Assembly: GCA_022825135.1 (NCBI GenBank)
Contig: JAJDYN010000040.1
Location: forward strand, 1 to 64,000
From: Gemmatimonadota bacterium
GTDB lineage: Bacteria > Gemmatimonadota > Gemmatimonadetes > Longimicrobiales > Gaopeijiaceae
Length of the DNA: 64,000 bases
Direction of reading: 5' to 3'
The notes under the pieces are model-generated. The model ran no database searches, was not told the DNA's origin, and saw only the letters and a program-made list of their open reading frames with translations. Below, piece after piece: positions 24,381-32,599 of the stretch. Both the position numbers and the translations under genes were made by a program. Position 1 is the stretch's first letter. Every line of letters begins with the position of its first letter.

Positions 24381-26537
24381 ATGGCGAAACTCAAGCGAGA
24401 GCTCGGGCTCTTCGACGTCTACGCCATCGCGACCGGCGCGACCCTGAGTTCGGGGTTCTTTCTGCTGCCCGGTCTTGCGGCCGCGCAGGCCGGCGGAGCG
24501 ATCCCCTTCGCCTACCTGCTGGCGGGCCTGCTCCTCCTGCCGGGCATCCTCAGCATGGCCGAGCTGTCGACCGCCATGCCCCGCGCCGGCGGCATCTACT
24601 ACTTCCTGGACCGCAGCATGGGCCAGCGGGTCGGGGCGATCGGCGGATTCGGCACGTGGACCACGCTGACCCTCAAATCCGCCTTCGCGCTGGTGGGACT
24701 CGGCGCCTACCTGCAGGTCTACTATCCCGACGCGCCCGCCGGCCCCATCGCCTTCGCCTTCGCGTCGGGATTCGGCGCGGTCAACCTCTTCGGCGCCAAG
24801 AAGACCAGCTCCATCCAGCTGGTCCTGACGGTGGTGCTGCTGGCCATGCTGGGATGGCTGATCGGAACCGGCGTCACCGCCGTCGACCCCGGCGCCTTCG
24901 AAGGCGCGTTCGAACTGGGCGCCTCTCCCTTCTTCTCCACCGTCGGGCTGGTGATCGTGTCGTACATGGGGCTCACCCACGTCGCCTCGGTCTCCGAGGA
25001 GGTCCGCAACCCGGACCGCAACCTGGCGCTGGGCATGCTGCTGGCCTTCGCCACGGTGCTGCTCGTCTACGTGCTCGGCACCTGGGCCATGGTCGGGGCG
25101 ATCGGGGTCGAGGCGCTCTCCGCCGGGGGCGGCAACCTGGCGCCCGCGGCCGCGATGGCCAGGGCCGTTTCCGGGAGCACCGGAGAAGCCGTCATGACCG
25201 TGGCCGCCATCCTCGCCTTCACGTCGGTAGGCAACGCCGGGGTCCTGTCCGCGAGCCGCTACCCGCTCGCCATGAGCCGCGACCACGTCCTGCCGGCGGC
25301 GCTCCGCCGCATCAGCCGATGGGGCACCCCCTGGGTCGCCGTCCTCGCGACCGTGGGGCTGATCGTCCTCTGGCTCCTGCTCTTCGATCCGTCCAGCATC
25401 GCCAAGCTGGCGAGCGCCTTCCAGCTCATCATGTTCGCCCTCGCGTGCCTCGCCGTCATCGTCATGCGGGAGAGCGGCCTCGCGCCCTACGACCCCGGCT
25501 TTCGCGCCCCCTTCTACCCCTGGGTCCAGATCGTCGGCATCGTCATTCCCTTCCCGCTGATCGTCGAGATGGGCTGGCTGGCCACCCTGCTGAGCGTCGC
25601 CTTCGTCGCCTTCGGGCTCCTCTGGTACAACCTCTACACCCGCGATCACGTGCGCCGGGAGGGCGCGATCTACCACGTCTTCGAACGGCTGGGCCAGCAG
25701 CGAAACGAGGGGCTGGAGCACGAGTTGCTCCAGATTCTCAAGGAGAAGGGGGTGCGTGACGCGGATCCTTTCGAAGAACTCATCGCGTCTTCGGCGGTGC
25801 TGGACCACCAGGACGCCGTTCGCTTCTCGCAACTGGTGGAACGGGCGTCACAGGTGCTGTCGGAACAGCTCGGCGTGGATGCCGACAGCCTCGCGCAGGG
25901 ATTCTTCGACGACAGCGGCAGCGGTCTCACGCCGGTATCCCAGGGCGTCGTCCTGGAGCATCTGCGCCTCGACTCCATTCCGGGTCACCGCATGGTCCTC
26001 GCCCGCGTCCACGGGGGAATCGAGATCGATGTCGGCGAACCCGATGTCCCGCCGGCGGACGACGAGCTCATCCAGGCGGCGTTCTTCCTCGCGAGCCCGG
26101 AGCCCGATTCCGGCCGCCATCTGCGCATCCTGGCCCAGATCGCGGGCCGCGTGGACGACGAGAGCTTCCTGACCGAATGGCTTGAAGCGGAAGACAACCT
26201 GGAACTGCGCGAGGTCATGCTGCGGGATGAACGCATGCTCGTGGTCGAGGTGCTGCGTGAAGGGGCGAGCAGCGCGCTGGCGGGAATGACCATCCACGAC
26301 ATGGCGCTGCCCGAGAGCACCCTGGCGGCCATGATCCGGCGGCGCGGACAGCTCGTCGTCCCCCATGACGACACCGTCATCGAGCAGGGCGACCGCCTGA
26401 CCATCCTCGGTTCCCCGCGCGACATCATCGACCTGCGGCACCGCTACGACGTGCACGCCACCACCGTCCCGCGCTGGTGGCGAGGCAGGAGCCGGGCCGC
26501 GAAGGCCAGGGAAGCCGGTCACGGAAGCGCCCGGTGA
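24381..26537 (+). CDS. APC-family amino-acid permease fused to PTS EIIA-like and TrkA-C domains
   Basis: A 718-residue fusion. Residues 1 to ~430 are a twelve-helix APC-superfamily transporter (GLFDVYAIATGATLSSGFFLLPG at the start; later SEEVRNPDRNLALGML). Residues ~460-600 resemble a PTS EIIA type-2 domain; the phospho-His position would be His527 in VVLEHLRL, though the usual GIAIPH motif is not conserved. Residues ~608-718 form a TrkA-C (RCK_C) ligand-binding domain (LREVMLRDERMLVVEVLREG to GDRLTILGSP). The cytoplasmic tail probably gates transport by a small ligand. ATG 24381 follows AGCGGGG; upstream codons lack protein-like sequence. It is divergent from the ZrgA-like gene and convergent with the kinase-like gene. 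Confidence 0.88.
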   Translation: MAKLKRELGLFDVYAIATGATLSSGFFLLPGLAAAQAGGAIPFAYLLAGLLLLPGILSMAELSTAMPRAGGIYYFLDRSMGQRVGAIGGFGTWTTLTLKSAFALVGLGAYLQVYYPDAPAGPIAFAFASGFGAVNLFGAKKTSSIQLVLTVVLLAMLGWLIGTGVTAVDPGAFEGAFELGASPFFSTVGLVIVSYMGLTHVASVSEEVRNPDRNLALGMLLAFATVLLVYVLGTWAMVGAIGVEALSAGGGNLAPAAAMARAVSGSTGEAVMTVAAILAFTSVGNAGVLSASRYPLAMSRDHVLPAALRRISRWGTPWVAVLATVGLIVLWLLLFDPSSIAKLASAFQLIMFALACLAVIVMRESGLAPYDPGFRAPFYPWVQIVGIVIPFPLIVEMGWLATLLSVAFVAFGLLWYNLYTRDHVRREGAIYHVFERLGQQRNEGLEHELLQILKEKGVRDADPFEELIASSAVLDHQDAVRFSQLVERASQVLSEQLGVDADSLAQGFFDDSGSGLTPVSQGVVLEHLRLDSIPGHRMVLARVHGGIEIDVGEPDVPPADDELIQAAFFLASPEPDSGRHLRILAQIAGRVDDESFLTEWLEAEDNLELREVMLRDERMLVVEVLREGASSALAGMTIHDMALPESTLAAMIRRRGQLVVPHDDTVIEQGDRLTILGSPRDIIDLRHRYDVHATTVPRWWRGRSRAAKAREAGHGSAR

Positions 26538-26598
26538 GCGGACCGGGGGACCTGCCCGGCACGAACCGCGGGACGCCTCACAGGAGATCCGGTCGCGC

Positions 26599-27420
26599 TC
26601 AACCCTCCGCTACCGGCAACCTCACCACCACCACCCCGCCTCCGTCGCGATTCCGCACCTCAAGGGTTCCGCCGTGGGTCTGGACGACATGGCGCGCGTG
26701 GGTCAGCCCCAGTCCCAGCGAACCCGGCACCGTGCTGAAGAAGGGCTCCGTCGCGCGCTCCAGCGCCTCATCCGAGAACCCCTCGCCCGAATCGCGCACC
26801 ACAAGCCGTGCCTCGCCGCCGGCGTTGCGAAGCGAGACTTCGATCGGTTGCCCGCCCCCGTGGCGTCCCGCGTTCGCCAGGATCATGTAGACGGCATCCT
26901 GCAGCGCGGCGAGATCCGCGCGGCACGGCACCGGCGCTCCCGGAAGATCGCGCTTCACCCTGATCTTGAACGCCTTTTCGTACTCGCGCGCCACCCCCTG
27001 AACCGCCTCGACCACGTCGACGGGGGCGCGTTCCGGCTCCGGCGTCTCGGCGTAGAATTCGATGTCCTCGATGGCGTCGAGGGCCTGCTGAATGCGGGGG
27101 CGAACGCCGCGGCCGCGGGCGTGCAGGGCCTGCACGAGCGGCTTCACGACGGCTGTCTGGAGGAACTGCGCGAGGCGCGAGAGGATCTCCGGGGACGCGC
27201 CCCGCACCGGCATCCACCCGCTCGCGAGGCGTTGGCGGACCGTCCTGATCCCGGCAGGCGGCGAAGTGTCGCCCGCGCCGACCTTCCCGGAGCGCACCTC
27301 CGCGTCGAGGCGCTCAAGCGCGCGCTGGTACCGCGCCGCCGCCCTTTGGCCCGACACGCGCCAGACCACGGGCAAGGCTGCGACCGCGACGAAAAACAGA
27401 ACGTATCCGAGCATATCCAC
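26599..27420 (-). CDS. Membrane-anchored histidine-kinase-type ATPase without a recognisable phospho-accepting His
   Basis: A 273-residue protein with one N-terminal membrane helix (MLGYVLFFVAVAALPVVW), a helical middle, and a C-terminal HATPase_c domain: N box MILANAGRHGGGQ, G1 DSGEGF, and G2 GSLGLGLTHARHVVQTHGG. The middle helices (AQFLQTAVVKPLVQALHARGRG) lack the usual H-E/D-x-[RN]-P phosphoacceptor motif, so it may act as a phosphatase, an anti-sigma-like ATPase or a diverged kinase. GTG 27420 is chosen because GGAGG lies 6 nt upstream; ATG 27414 is two codons later. No response regulator is adjacent. Confidence 0.75.
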   Translation of the reverse strand: MDMLGYVLFFVAVAALPVVWRVSGQRAAARYQRALERLDAEVRSGKVGAGDTSPPAGIRTVRQRLASGWMPVRGASPEILSRLAQFLQTAVVKPLVQALHARGRGVRPRIQQALDAIEDIEFYAETPEPERAPVDVVEAVQGVAREYEKAFKIRVKRDLPGAPVPCRADLAALQDAVYMILANAGRHGGGQPIEVSLRNAGGEARLVVRDSGEGFSDEALERATEPFFSTVPGSLGLGLTHARHVVQTHGGTLEVRNRDGGGVVVVRLPVAEG

Positions 27421-27647
27421 AGGTGGCCTCCCTCCGAAACCCCGCATGCCGAAGATGTCCGGAATGCAGACGCCCGGGATGATGGCGACCCGGCGAACTA
27501 CGAGCAACCGCTGCCCCGTTTCCCGCGCCCTGCCCGCACCGTTGCTCCCCGCCCCTCCATCCCCTATCCTGACGACCCCGAGTGCCGACGATGCGCGCTC
27601 GCCGGCCGATGCCCTGCGGGCGCGACGCGCTTCCCGATGGACCATCC

Positions 27648-28115
27648 ATGACCAACCTGACCGCTCTCGATGTCCTGCTGCGGGAGTCCTCGGATCCGGC
27701 CAATCCGGATGCCGCGGAGCTGCGGGAGATCATGCGCTCCGTGAGGACGATCGCGGTCGTGGGCATGTCCCGGGATCCCACCAAGGCCGCGCGGCGGGTG
27801 CCGTCCTACCTGGCGGCCAAGGGGTACGACATCCTGCCCGTCAACCCGTTCGCGACCCGCATCCTGGGCAGGCCCGCCAGGAAGTCGCTCGCTGAGGTCA
27901 CGGAGCCCGTGGACATGGTCGTCGTCTTCCGGCCGTCAGGGGAGGCGGGAACCCACCTGGCGGAGGCCGCCGCCCGTCCGGAGCGTCCGGTGGTGTGGCT
28001 CCAGGAGGACATCCGGGCCGACGGGGAAGCGGCGGCCGCGCGCGCCCGGGGGCTCCGGGTCGTGCAGGACCTGTGCGCGTATCGGGTTCATCGCGCGGCC
28101 AGGCAGGACCGATGA
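27648..28115 (+). CDS. CoA-binding domain protein (YccU-like)
   Basis: A 155-residue cytosolic Rossmann-fold protein of the CoA_binding_2 family, related to E. coli YccU. The dinucleotide-type loop VRTIAVVGMSRDPTKAARRVPSYLAAKGYDILPVNP is clear, followed by VDMVVVFRPSGEAGTHLAEA and VVWLQEDI. Proteins of this family bind CoA or a similar nucleotide in crystals, but no reaction is known. The start at 27648 precedes the conserved region with no strong ribosome-binding site. It is divergent from the kinase-like gene, with 227 bp between starts in which I see no clear promoter. Confidence 0.85.
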   Translation: MTNLTALDVLLRESSDPANPDAAELREIMRSVRTIAVVGMSRDPTKAARRVPSYLAAKGYDILPVNPFATRILGRPARKSLAEVTEPVDMVVVFRPSGEAGTHLAEAAARPERPVVWLQEDIRADGEAAAARARGLRVVQDLCAYRVHRAARQDR

Positions 28116-28182
28116 TCGCACGTCCCGCAGTCGCATCGGCGCGCCCGAGCCGGGGCGCCGCTCCGGCCGGGGCCGGCGTCCC

Positions 28183-29298
28183 ATGAAGCGCTATCCCGCC
28201 TTCGACCCGCCCGAGTACCAGGACTGGGCAGCCGATCCGGAGCTGGTGCGCGCGTTCGAGCAGAGGCTGGCCGAGCCCTCCCGCGCCGCGCTCATCGCCG
28301 AACTCTCCGAGGACGACCTGCTCGCCTTCTACCGCGACCTGCTCACCACACGCCTCCACGACATCGGGCTCAAGCGCTGGGTGCGCCAGGGGGTCATCTC
28401 CAAGGCCTGGCTCGCCACCGGCGAGGAAGCGGTCACCGTCGGCAGCGTACGCGCGCTCGATCCGACCCGCGACATCGTCAGCCCGATGATCCGCAACGCC
28501 GGGGCGTGCCACATGATGGGGATGCCGGTGGCGGACATCTTCCGCGGCTACCTCGCGACCGAGGACGGGCCCAACGGGGGGCGCGACCTCCACATCGGCG
28601 CGCTGGCCAAGGGCGTCATCCAGCCCATCAGCCACATGGGCACCAACGTGCCCGTGATGGCGGGCGTGGCGCTGGCCTTCCGCAACCTGGGCCAGAAGCG
28701 CGTTGCGCTCACCTGGATCGGCGACGGCGCCACCAGGACCGGCGAGTGCCACGAGGGGCTGAACCTCGCCGCCGTGCAGCGTCTTCCGGCCATCTTCATC
28801 ATCCAGAACAACCAGGTGGCGCTCGGCACTCCGCTCGAGCAGCACGGCGCCGGAGACCTGGAGGCCTGGCCCGGGATGTACGGCGTTCAGGGCTGGAGCT
28901 GCGACGGCAACAACATCCTGGACGTGTACGCGGTCACGCGCATGGCCGCGGACGCCTGCCGCGCCGGCGATGGCCCCGCCATCATCGTCGCCTCCACCTT
29001 CCGCATGGGCGGGCACGCCACCCACGACGAGCGCGAGGCCCGCGAGACCTTCCCCCCGGAGCTTTTCGAGCGCTGGGGACGAAGGGACCCGGTGGGCCTC
29101 TACGAAGCGTACCTCGAGGCGCGGGGCATCGAGCCGGACCAGTTGCGGGCGATCGAGGAACTGGTCACCGACGAAGTCGCCGCGGGCGCCGAGGAAGCGC
29201 TCGCCTCCCGCGACCGGCAGCCTGCGCCCGAAAAGGCGCTCTACGAGGGCATCTCCGAGGGCGGCACGCTGCTGTCGCTGGAGCAGCGTCCCGTCTGA
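28183..29298 (+). CDS. Thiamine-diphosphate-dependent 2-oxoacid dehydrogenase, E1 alpha subunit
   Basis: A 371-residue alpha subunit of the pyruvate/branched-chain 2-oxoacid dehydrogenase E1 heterotetramer. The ThDP motif GDGATRTGECHEG...IFIIQNNQVALGTP (GDG to NN) is complete, and the phosphorylation-loop-like FRMGGHATHDEREAR follows. It is closer in style to the branched-chain type than to pyruvate dehydrogenase, but the substrate cannot be fixed from the sequence. Unusually, no E1 beta gene follows; the next gene is a sigma factor 172 bp downstream. The partner must be encoded elsewhere. Confidence 0.9.
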   Translation: MKRYPAFDPPEYQDWAADPELVRAFEQRLAEPSRAALIAELSEDDLLAFYRDLLTTRLHDIGLKRWVRQGVISKAWLATGEEAVTVGSVRALDPTRDIVSPMIRNAGACHMMGMPVADIFRGYLATEDGPNGGRDLHIGALAKGVIQPISHMGTNVPVMAGVALAFRNLGQKRVALTWIGDGATRTGECHEGLNLAAVQRLPAIFIIQNNQVALGTPLEQHGAGDLEAWPGMYGVQGWSCDGNNILDVYAVTRMAADACRAGDGPAIIVASTFRMGGHATHDEREARETFPPELFERWGRRDPVGLYEAYLEARGIEPDQLRAIEELVTDEVAAGAEEALASRDRQPAPEKALYEGISEGGTLLSLEQRPV

Positions 29299-29345
29299 GT
29301 CCGGCATCGTCGTCACACTTGAGCAACGCCTGTGGAGCGGGCATA

Positions 29346-29359
29346 TTCCCAAGTGGGAA
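29346..29359. promoter_or_regulatory. 14-bp palindrome upstream of the ECF sigma gene
   Basis: TTCCCA (29346-29351) and TGGGAA (29354-29359) are perfect 6-bp arms with 2 bp between them, 111 bp upstream of the sigma-factor start in a 172-bp intergenic region. It is a plausible operator for the sigma gene. No -35/-10 pair that I could defend lies beside it. Confidence 0.25.
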
Positions 29360-29470
29360 ACTCCCGCTCTCCGCAGGCTGGCGCACAGGCCTGACGCGGA
29401 TCCCTTCCGCACGGTCCGCGGGGATGGCCGGGGGTGCGGGGTGTACGGTGGTGGTGTGAAGGAGAAGCCG

Positions 29471-30097
29471 ATGGCGGAGTCGAAACTGCGCGAGCCGGAC
29501 CTGCTCTCCGGACTCCCGCTCGACTGCATGAGCGACGAGGAGCTGGTGGTGTCGCACCTGAACGACCGCCGCGGGGCCTTCACCAAGCTCTTCAACCGGT
29601 ACCGCGAACGCCTCGTCCACTTCATCGTCCGCAAGACGGGGGACGCCGACCGCGCGCAGGATCTCACCCAGGAGGCCTTCATCCGGGTGGCCCGGCACCT
29701 CGAGCGCTTCGACACCAGCAAGAAGTTTTCCACCTGGATCTACACGATCGCGAGCAATCTCTCCAAGAACGAACTGCGCAACCGGTCACGCAGCCCCGTG
29801 GTGCTCTTCCAGGTGTTGCGCGGCCGTTGGGAAGACGATCCCCGGCCCCTGCAGTTCGAGGATTCCTCAATGTCCCCGGACGGGCTCTATCGCAAGCGCT
29901 TCCTGAAGAGGCTCGTCGAGGACACGGTCGCCCAGTTGCCCGAGCATCACCGGATGGTCTTCCGCCTGCGAGAGCTCGACGGCAAGAGCTACGACGAGAT
30001 CGCCGAGATCACCGGCGTGAACCTGGGCACCGTCAAGAGCCGCCTGCACCGGGCCCGCAACTCCTTCGCCCAGCGCATCGAACCCTACCTGAACTGA
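29471..30097 (+). CDS. ECF-type RNA polymerase sigma factor (RpoE-like)
   Basis: A 208-residue sigma-70 family regulator of the extracytoplasmic-function type. Region 2 is visible as FNRYRERLVHFIVRKTGDADRAQDLTQEAFIRV with the -10-binding helix FSTWIYTIASNLSKNELR; region 4 is LPEHHRMVFRLRELDGKSYDEIAEITGVNLGTVKSRLHRAR. ATG 29471 lies behind GAAGGAG. No anti-sigma factor gene follows; instead a PspA-like protein starts 54 bp after the stop and a GlsB-like membrane protein after that. This suggests, but does not prove, an envelope-stress regulon controlled by this factor. Confidence 0.93.
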   Translation: MAESKLREPDLLSGLPLDCMSDEELVVSHLNDRRGAFTKLFNRYRERLVHFIVRKTGDADRAQDLTQEAFIRVARHLERFDTSKKFSTWIYTIASNLSKNELRNRSRSPVVLFQVLRGRWEDDPRPLQFEDSSMSPDGLYRKRFLKRLVEDTVAQLPEHHRMVFRLRELDGKSYDEIAEITGVNLGTVKSRLHRARNSFAQRIEPYLN

Positions 30098-30151
30098 GCG
30101 GCGCCCGCCGGGCCTGAGCCAGGGCCATCCCGGGAAGGACATCCACGTCAC

Positions 30152-30784
30152 ATGTTCGCCAAGCTTCGAGCCGCGTTCCGGGAAGCCGTCGAGAACTTCA
30201 AGACCGAACTCAATCGCGACCAGATCCCCGAGACGGTGGATGGCCTGCTCGCGGGAATGTACCGCGAAGCCACCGACGCCAAGGCGTACGTCTCCAGGCT
30301 GGAGAAGGATCTGGCCGCCGCCCGGGCCCGCGCGCAGCGGGAGTCGGAGCAGGCCGAGGTATGCCGCCGCCGCCAGCAGCAGGCGGAGCGCATCGGCGAT
30401 GAGGAAACGGTGCGCGTGGCGGAGGAATTCGCCGGAAGGCACGAGGAGCGCGCGCAGGCGCTCGAGGGCAAGGCGGAGGCGATTCTGCGCGAGCTGACGG
30501 TGTGCCGGAGCGACCTGGACGAGATGCTGGAGCAGATCAAGGTCGCGCGGCAGAAAGGCGAGGCCCTCGGCGCCACGGCGGGGCGGACGGAGGCGCGCGA
30601 GACCCTGGGCAGGGCCGACGACCTCTTCCGCGATTTCGACCGCATGGGAGAGAAGGTATCGGGCACCGGGTCCGAGGCCGAAGCCGCCGCCGCATTCGAC
30701 CGGGAATTCGAATCCGGGCCCTCGAGGGAGGAGGACCTGGAGGATCGCCTCGCGGAGCTGAAGCGCCGGATGGGCAAAGGGTAG
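30152..30784 (+). CDS. PspA/IM30-like coiled-coil protein
   Basis: A 210-residue, almost entirely helical, highly charged protein (MFAKLRAAFREAVENFKTEL at the start, then long heptad-like stretches such as YVSRLEKDLAAARARAQRESEQAEVCRRRQQQAER). Length and layout fit the PspA/Vipp1/IM30 membrane-stress family, though the canonical PspA N-terminal amphipathic helix is only approximately recognisable. It follows an ECF sigma factor and precedes a small stress-type membrane protein on the same strand. A role in membrane stress is inferred from that context. It could also be an unrelated coiled-coil protein. Confidence 0.65.
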   Translation: MFAKLRAAFREAVENFKTELNRDQIPETVDGLLAGMYREATDAKAYVSRLEKDLAAARARAQRESEQAEVCRRRQQQAERIGDEETVRVAEEFAGRHEERAQALEGKAEAILRELTVCRSDLDEMLEQIKVARQKGEALGATAGRTEARETLGRADDLFRDFDRMGEKVSGTGSEAEAAAAFDREFESGPSREEDLEDRLAELKRRMGKG

Positions 30785-30867
30785 GTCCGCGGGGTGGCTT
30801 CCCGCTTCGCCGGCGGGTAGATTTTCGCCGCTCGACGAACTCCCCCAACGAGGTTCGGGATAACGCC

Positions 30868-31146
30868 ATGGAAAACTGGATCGGCGTCGGTGTGTGGATC
30901 GTGGTCGGCGCCTTCATCGGGCTGATGATGAAGGTGGTGGTGAAGCGGCCCGAGGAGACCACCGGCCACACCTGGCTGCTGGCGGTGTTCGGGGCCTTCG
31001 GCGCGGTCATCGGGGGCATGCTGGGCGTCGGCATCCTTGAATTCGATGATCCCGTGGCGCTCAGCGCGGGAGGGATGATCGGCGCGGTCGTGCTCGCCGC
31101 GCTCATGTCCTGGACCTACCGCTGGGGCATCCGGGGGTGGATGTGA
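30868..31146 (+). CDS. Small GlsB/YeaQ-like membrane protein
   Basis: A 92-residue protein with three membrane helices separated by short loops (WIGVGVWIVVGAFIGLMM; GAFGAVIGGMLGVGIL; GGMIGAVVLAALMSW). The glycine-rich helix pattern resembles the transglycosylase-associated, stress-induced GlsB/YeaQ/YmgE family, whose biochemical role is unknown. Its end overlaps the next gene's GTG start (31137) by 10 bp. It follows the ECF sigma and PspA-like genes. Confidence 0.7.
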   Translation: MENWIGVGVWIVVGAFIGLMMKVVVKRPEETTGHTWLLAVFGAFGAVIGGMLGVGILEFDDPVALSAGGMIGAVVLAALMSWTYRWGIRGWM

Positions 31147-32522
31147 CGGCTGCGGAGCGATTCACCGCCGACAACCTGGACCGGTTTCTGGCGGAGCTTT
31201 TCGACTTCCTGCGCATTCCTTCCATCAGCGCCAAGTCGGAACACAACGGGGACACGCGCGATGCCGCGGGCTGGCTGCGCGACCGCATGAAGGACATCGG
31301 CCTGGAGGCCGAGATCCTGGAGACGCCGCGCCACCCGGTGGTGCTCGGCGAGTGGCGAGGCGCGGGGGAGGACGCCCCCACCGTGCTGGTGTACGGCCAC
31401 TACGACGTCCAGCCTGCCGAGCCCCTGGAGTTGTGGACGGCGCCCGCCTTCGAACCCGACGTGCGGGACGGACGCATCTACGCGCGCGGATCCGCCGACG
31501 ACAAGGGACAGCTCTTCCTGCACGTGAAGGCCGCGGAGTCGCTGCTGGCCGCCGACGGCCGGCTCCCGGTCAACCTGATCGTGCTCGCCGAGGGAGAGGA
31601 GGAAATCGGCTCACCCAACCTCATCCCGTTCGTGGAGGCGCACGCCGAGCGGCTGGCATGCGACGTGGTGGTGATCTCCGATTCGGCGATGTTCGCGCCC
31701 GGCCTGCCCTCGGTGCTCTTCTCGCTGCGCGGCCTGGCCTACTTCGAGATCACCGTGCACGGGCCCGCAGGCGATCTGCACTCCGGCAGCTACGGGGGTG
31801 GGGTGGTCAACCCGGCGATGGCGCTCGCCCGCATGCTCGGAACGCTGCACGACGCCGGCGGACGCATCGCGATCGAGGGGTTCTACGACGATGTCGTGGA
31901 CTGGGGCGAGGAGACCCGCGCCGAGATTCGCGCGCTGCCCTTCGACGACGAGGAGTTCCGCGCGGGCGTGGGCGTGGCCGCGCTCTCGGGCGAGGCCGGG
32001 TTCTCGACCCTGGAGCGTCTCTGGATCCGGCCCACCTGCGAGGTGAACGGCCTCCTCTCCGGCTACACCGGCGAGGGCGCCAAGACGGTGCTCCCGGCGC
32101 ACTCCATGGCCAAGGTCAGCTTCCGGCTGGTTCCGGACCAGGATCCGGCACGGGTGGCGAAGCTCCTGCGGGCCCACATCGCGCGGGTGGCGCCCCCGGA
32201 GGTCCGGGTCGAGATCGAGGAGCTGCACGGCGGAATGCCGTGGCGGGGACAGGTGTCGGGAGGCCTGATCGACGCGGCCAGCCGGGCGCTGGCGCGCTCC
32301 TTCGGCCGCCCGCCGGTGCTCACCGGCGAGGGAGGCTCGATCCCCATCGTAGGCGAATTCGAGCGCATTCTCGAGGCGCCGGTGCTCCTTCTGGGGTTCG
32401 CGCTCCCCGGGGCCAACATGCACGCCCCGGACGAGTGGTTTCCGCTGGAGAACTTCGACAAGGGCATCGTCGCCCTCGCCGCGCTGCTGGAGGAGCTGGG
32501 GAGCGGCGCCTTCGCCGCCTGA
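31137..32522 (+). CDS. M20-family metallopeptidase (dipeptidase, CNDP/PepV-like)
   Basis: A 461-residue cytosolic zinc peptidase that probably hydrolyses dipeptides or N-acylated amino acids. The di-zinc ligands are visible: YGHYDVQPAEP, the bridging Asp in YARGSADDKGQLFLH, the general-base Glu in LAEGEEEIGSPN, and VISDSAMFAPG. The dimerisation-domain hallmark GPAGDLHSGSYGGGVVNPA is present. GTG 31137 or GTG 31143 could be the start; the first gives a 10-bp overlap with the preceding gene. No signal peptide is seen, so its peptides must be imported. Substrate is not determinable from the sequence. Confidence 0.9.
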   Translation: MDVTAAERFTADNLDRFLAELFDFLRIPSISAKSEHNGDTRDAAGWLRDRMKDIGLEAEILETPRHPVVLGEWRGAGEDAPTVLVYGHYDVQPAEPLELWTAPAFEPDVRDGRIYARGSADDKGQLFLHVKAAESLLAADGRLPVNLIVLAEGEEEIGSPNLIPFVEAHAERLACDVVVISDSAMFAPGLPSVLFSLRGLAYFEITVHGPAGDLHSGSYGGGVVNPAMALARMLGTLHDAGGRIAIEGFYDDVVDWGEETRAEIRALPFDDEEFRAGVGVAALSGEAGFSTLERLWIRPTCEVNGLLSGYTGEGAKTVLPAHSMAKVSFRLVPDQDPARVAKLLRAHIARVAPPEVRVEIEELHGGMPWRGQVSGGLIDAASRALARSFGRPPVLTGEGGSIPIVGEFERILEAPVLLLGFALPGANMHAPDEWFPLENFDKGIVALAALLEELGSGAFAA

Positions 32523-32599
32523 GCGGGCGCTTCGTGCGTGCCCGAATCGGATTGGACCTCATCGCGACGGGCGCGTGCCGGGCAGGTGCGGGCAACGGC

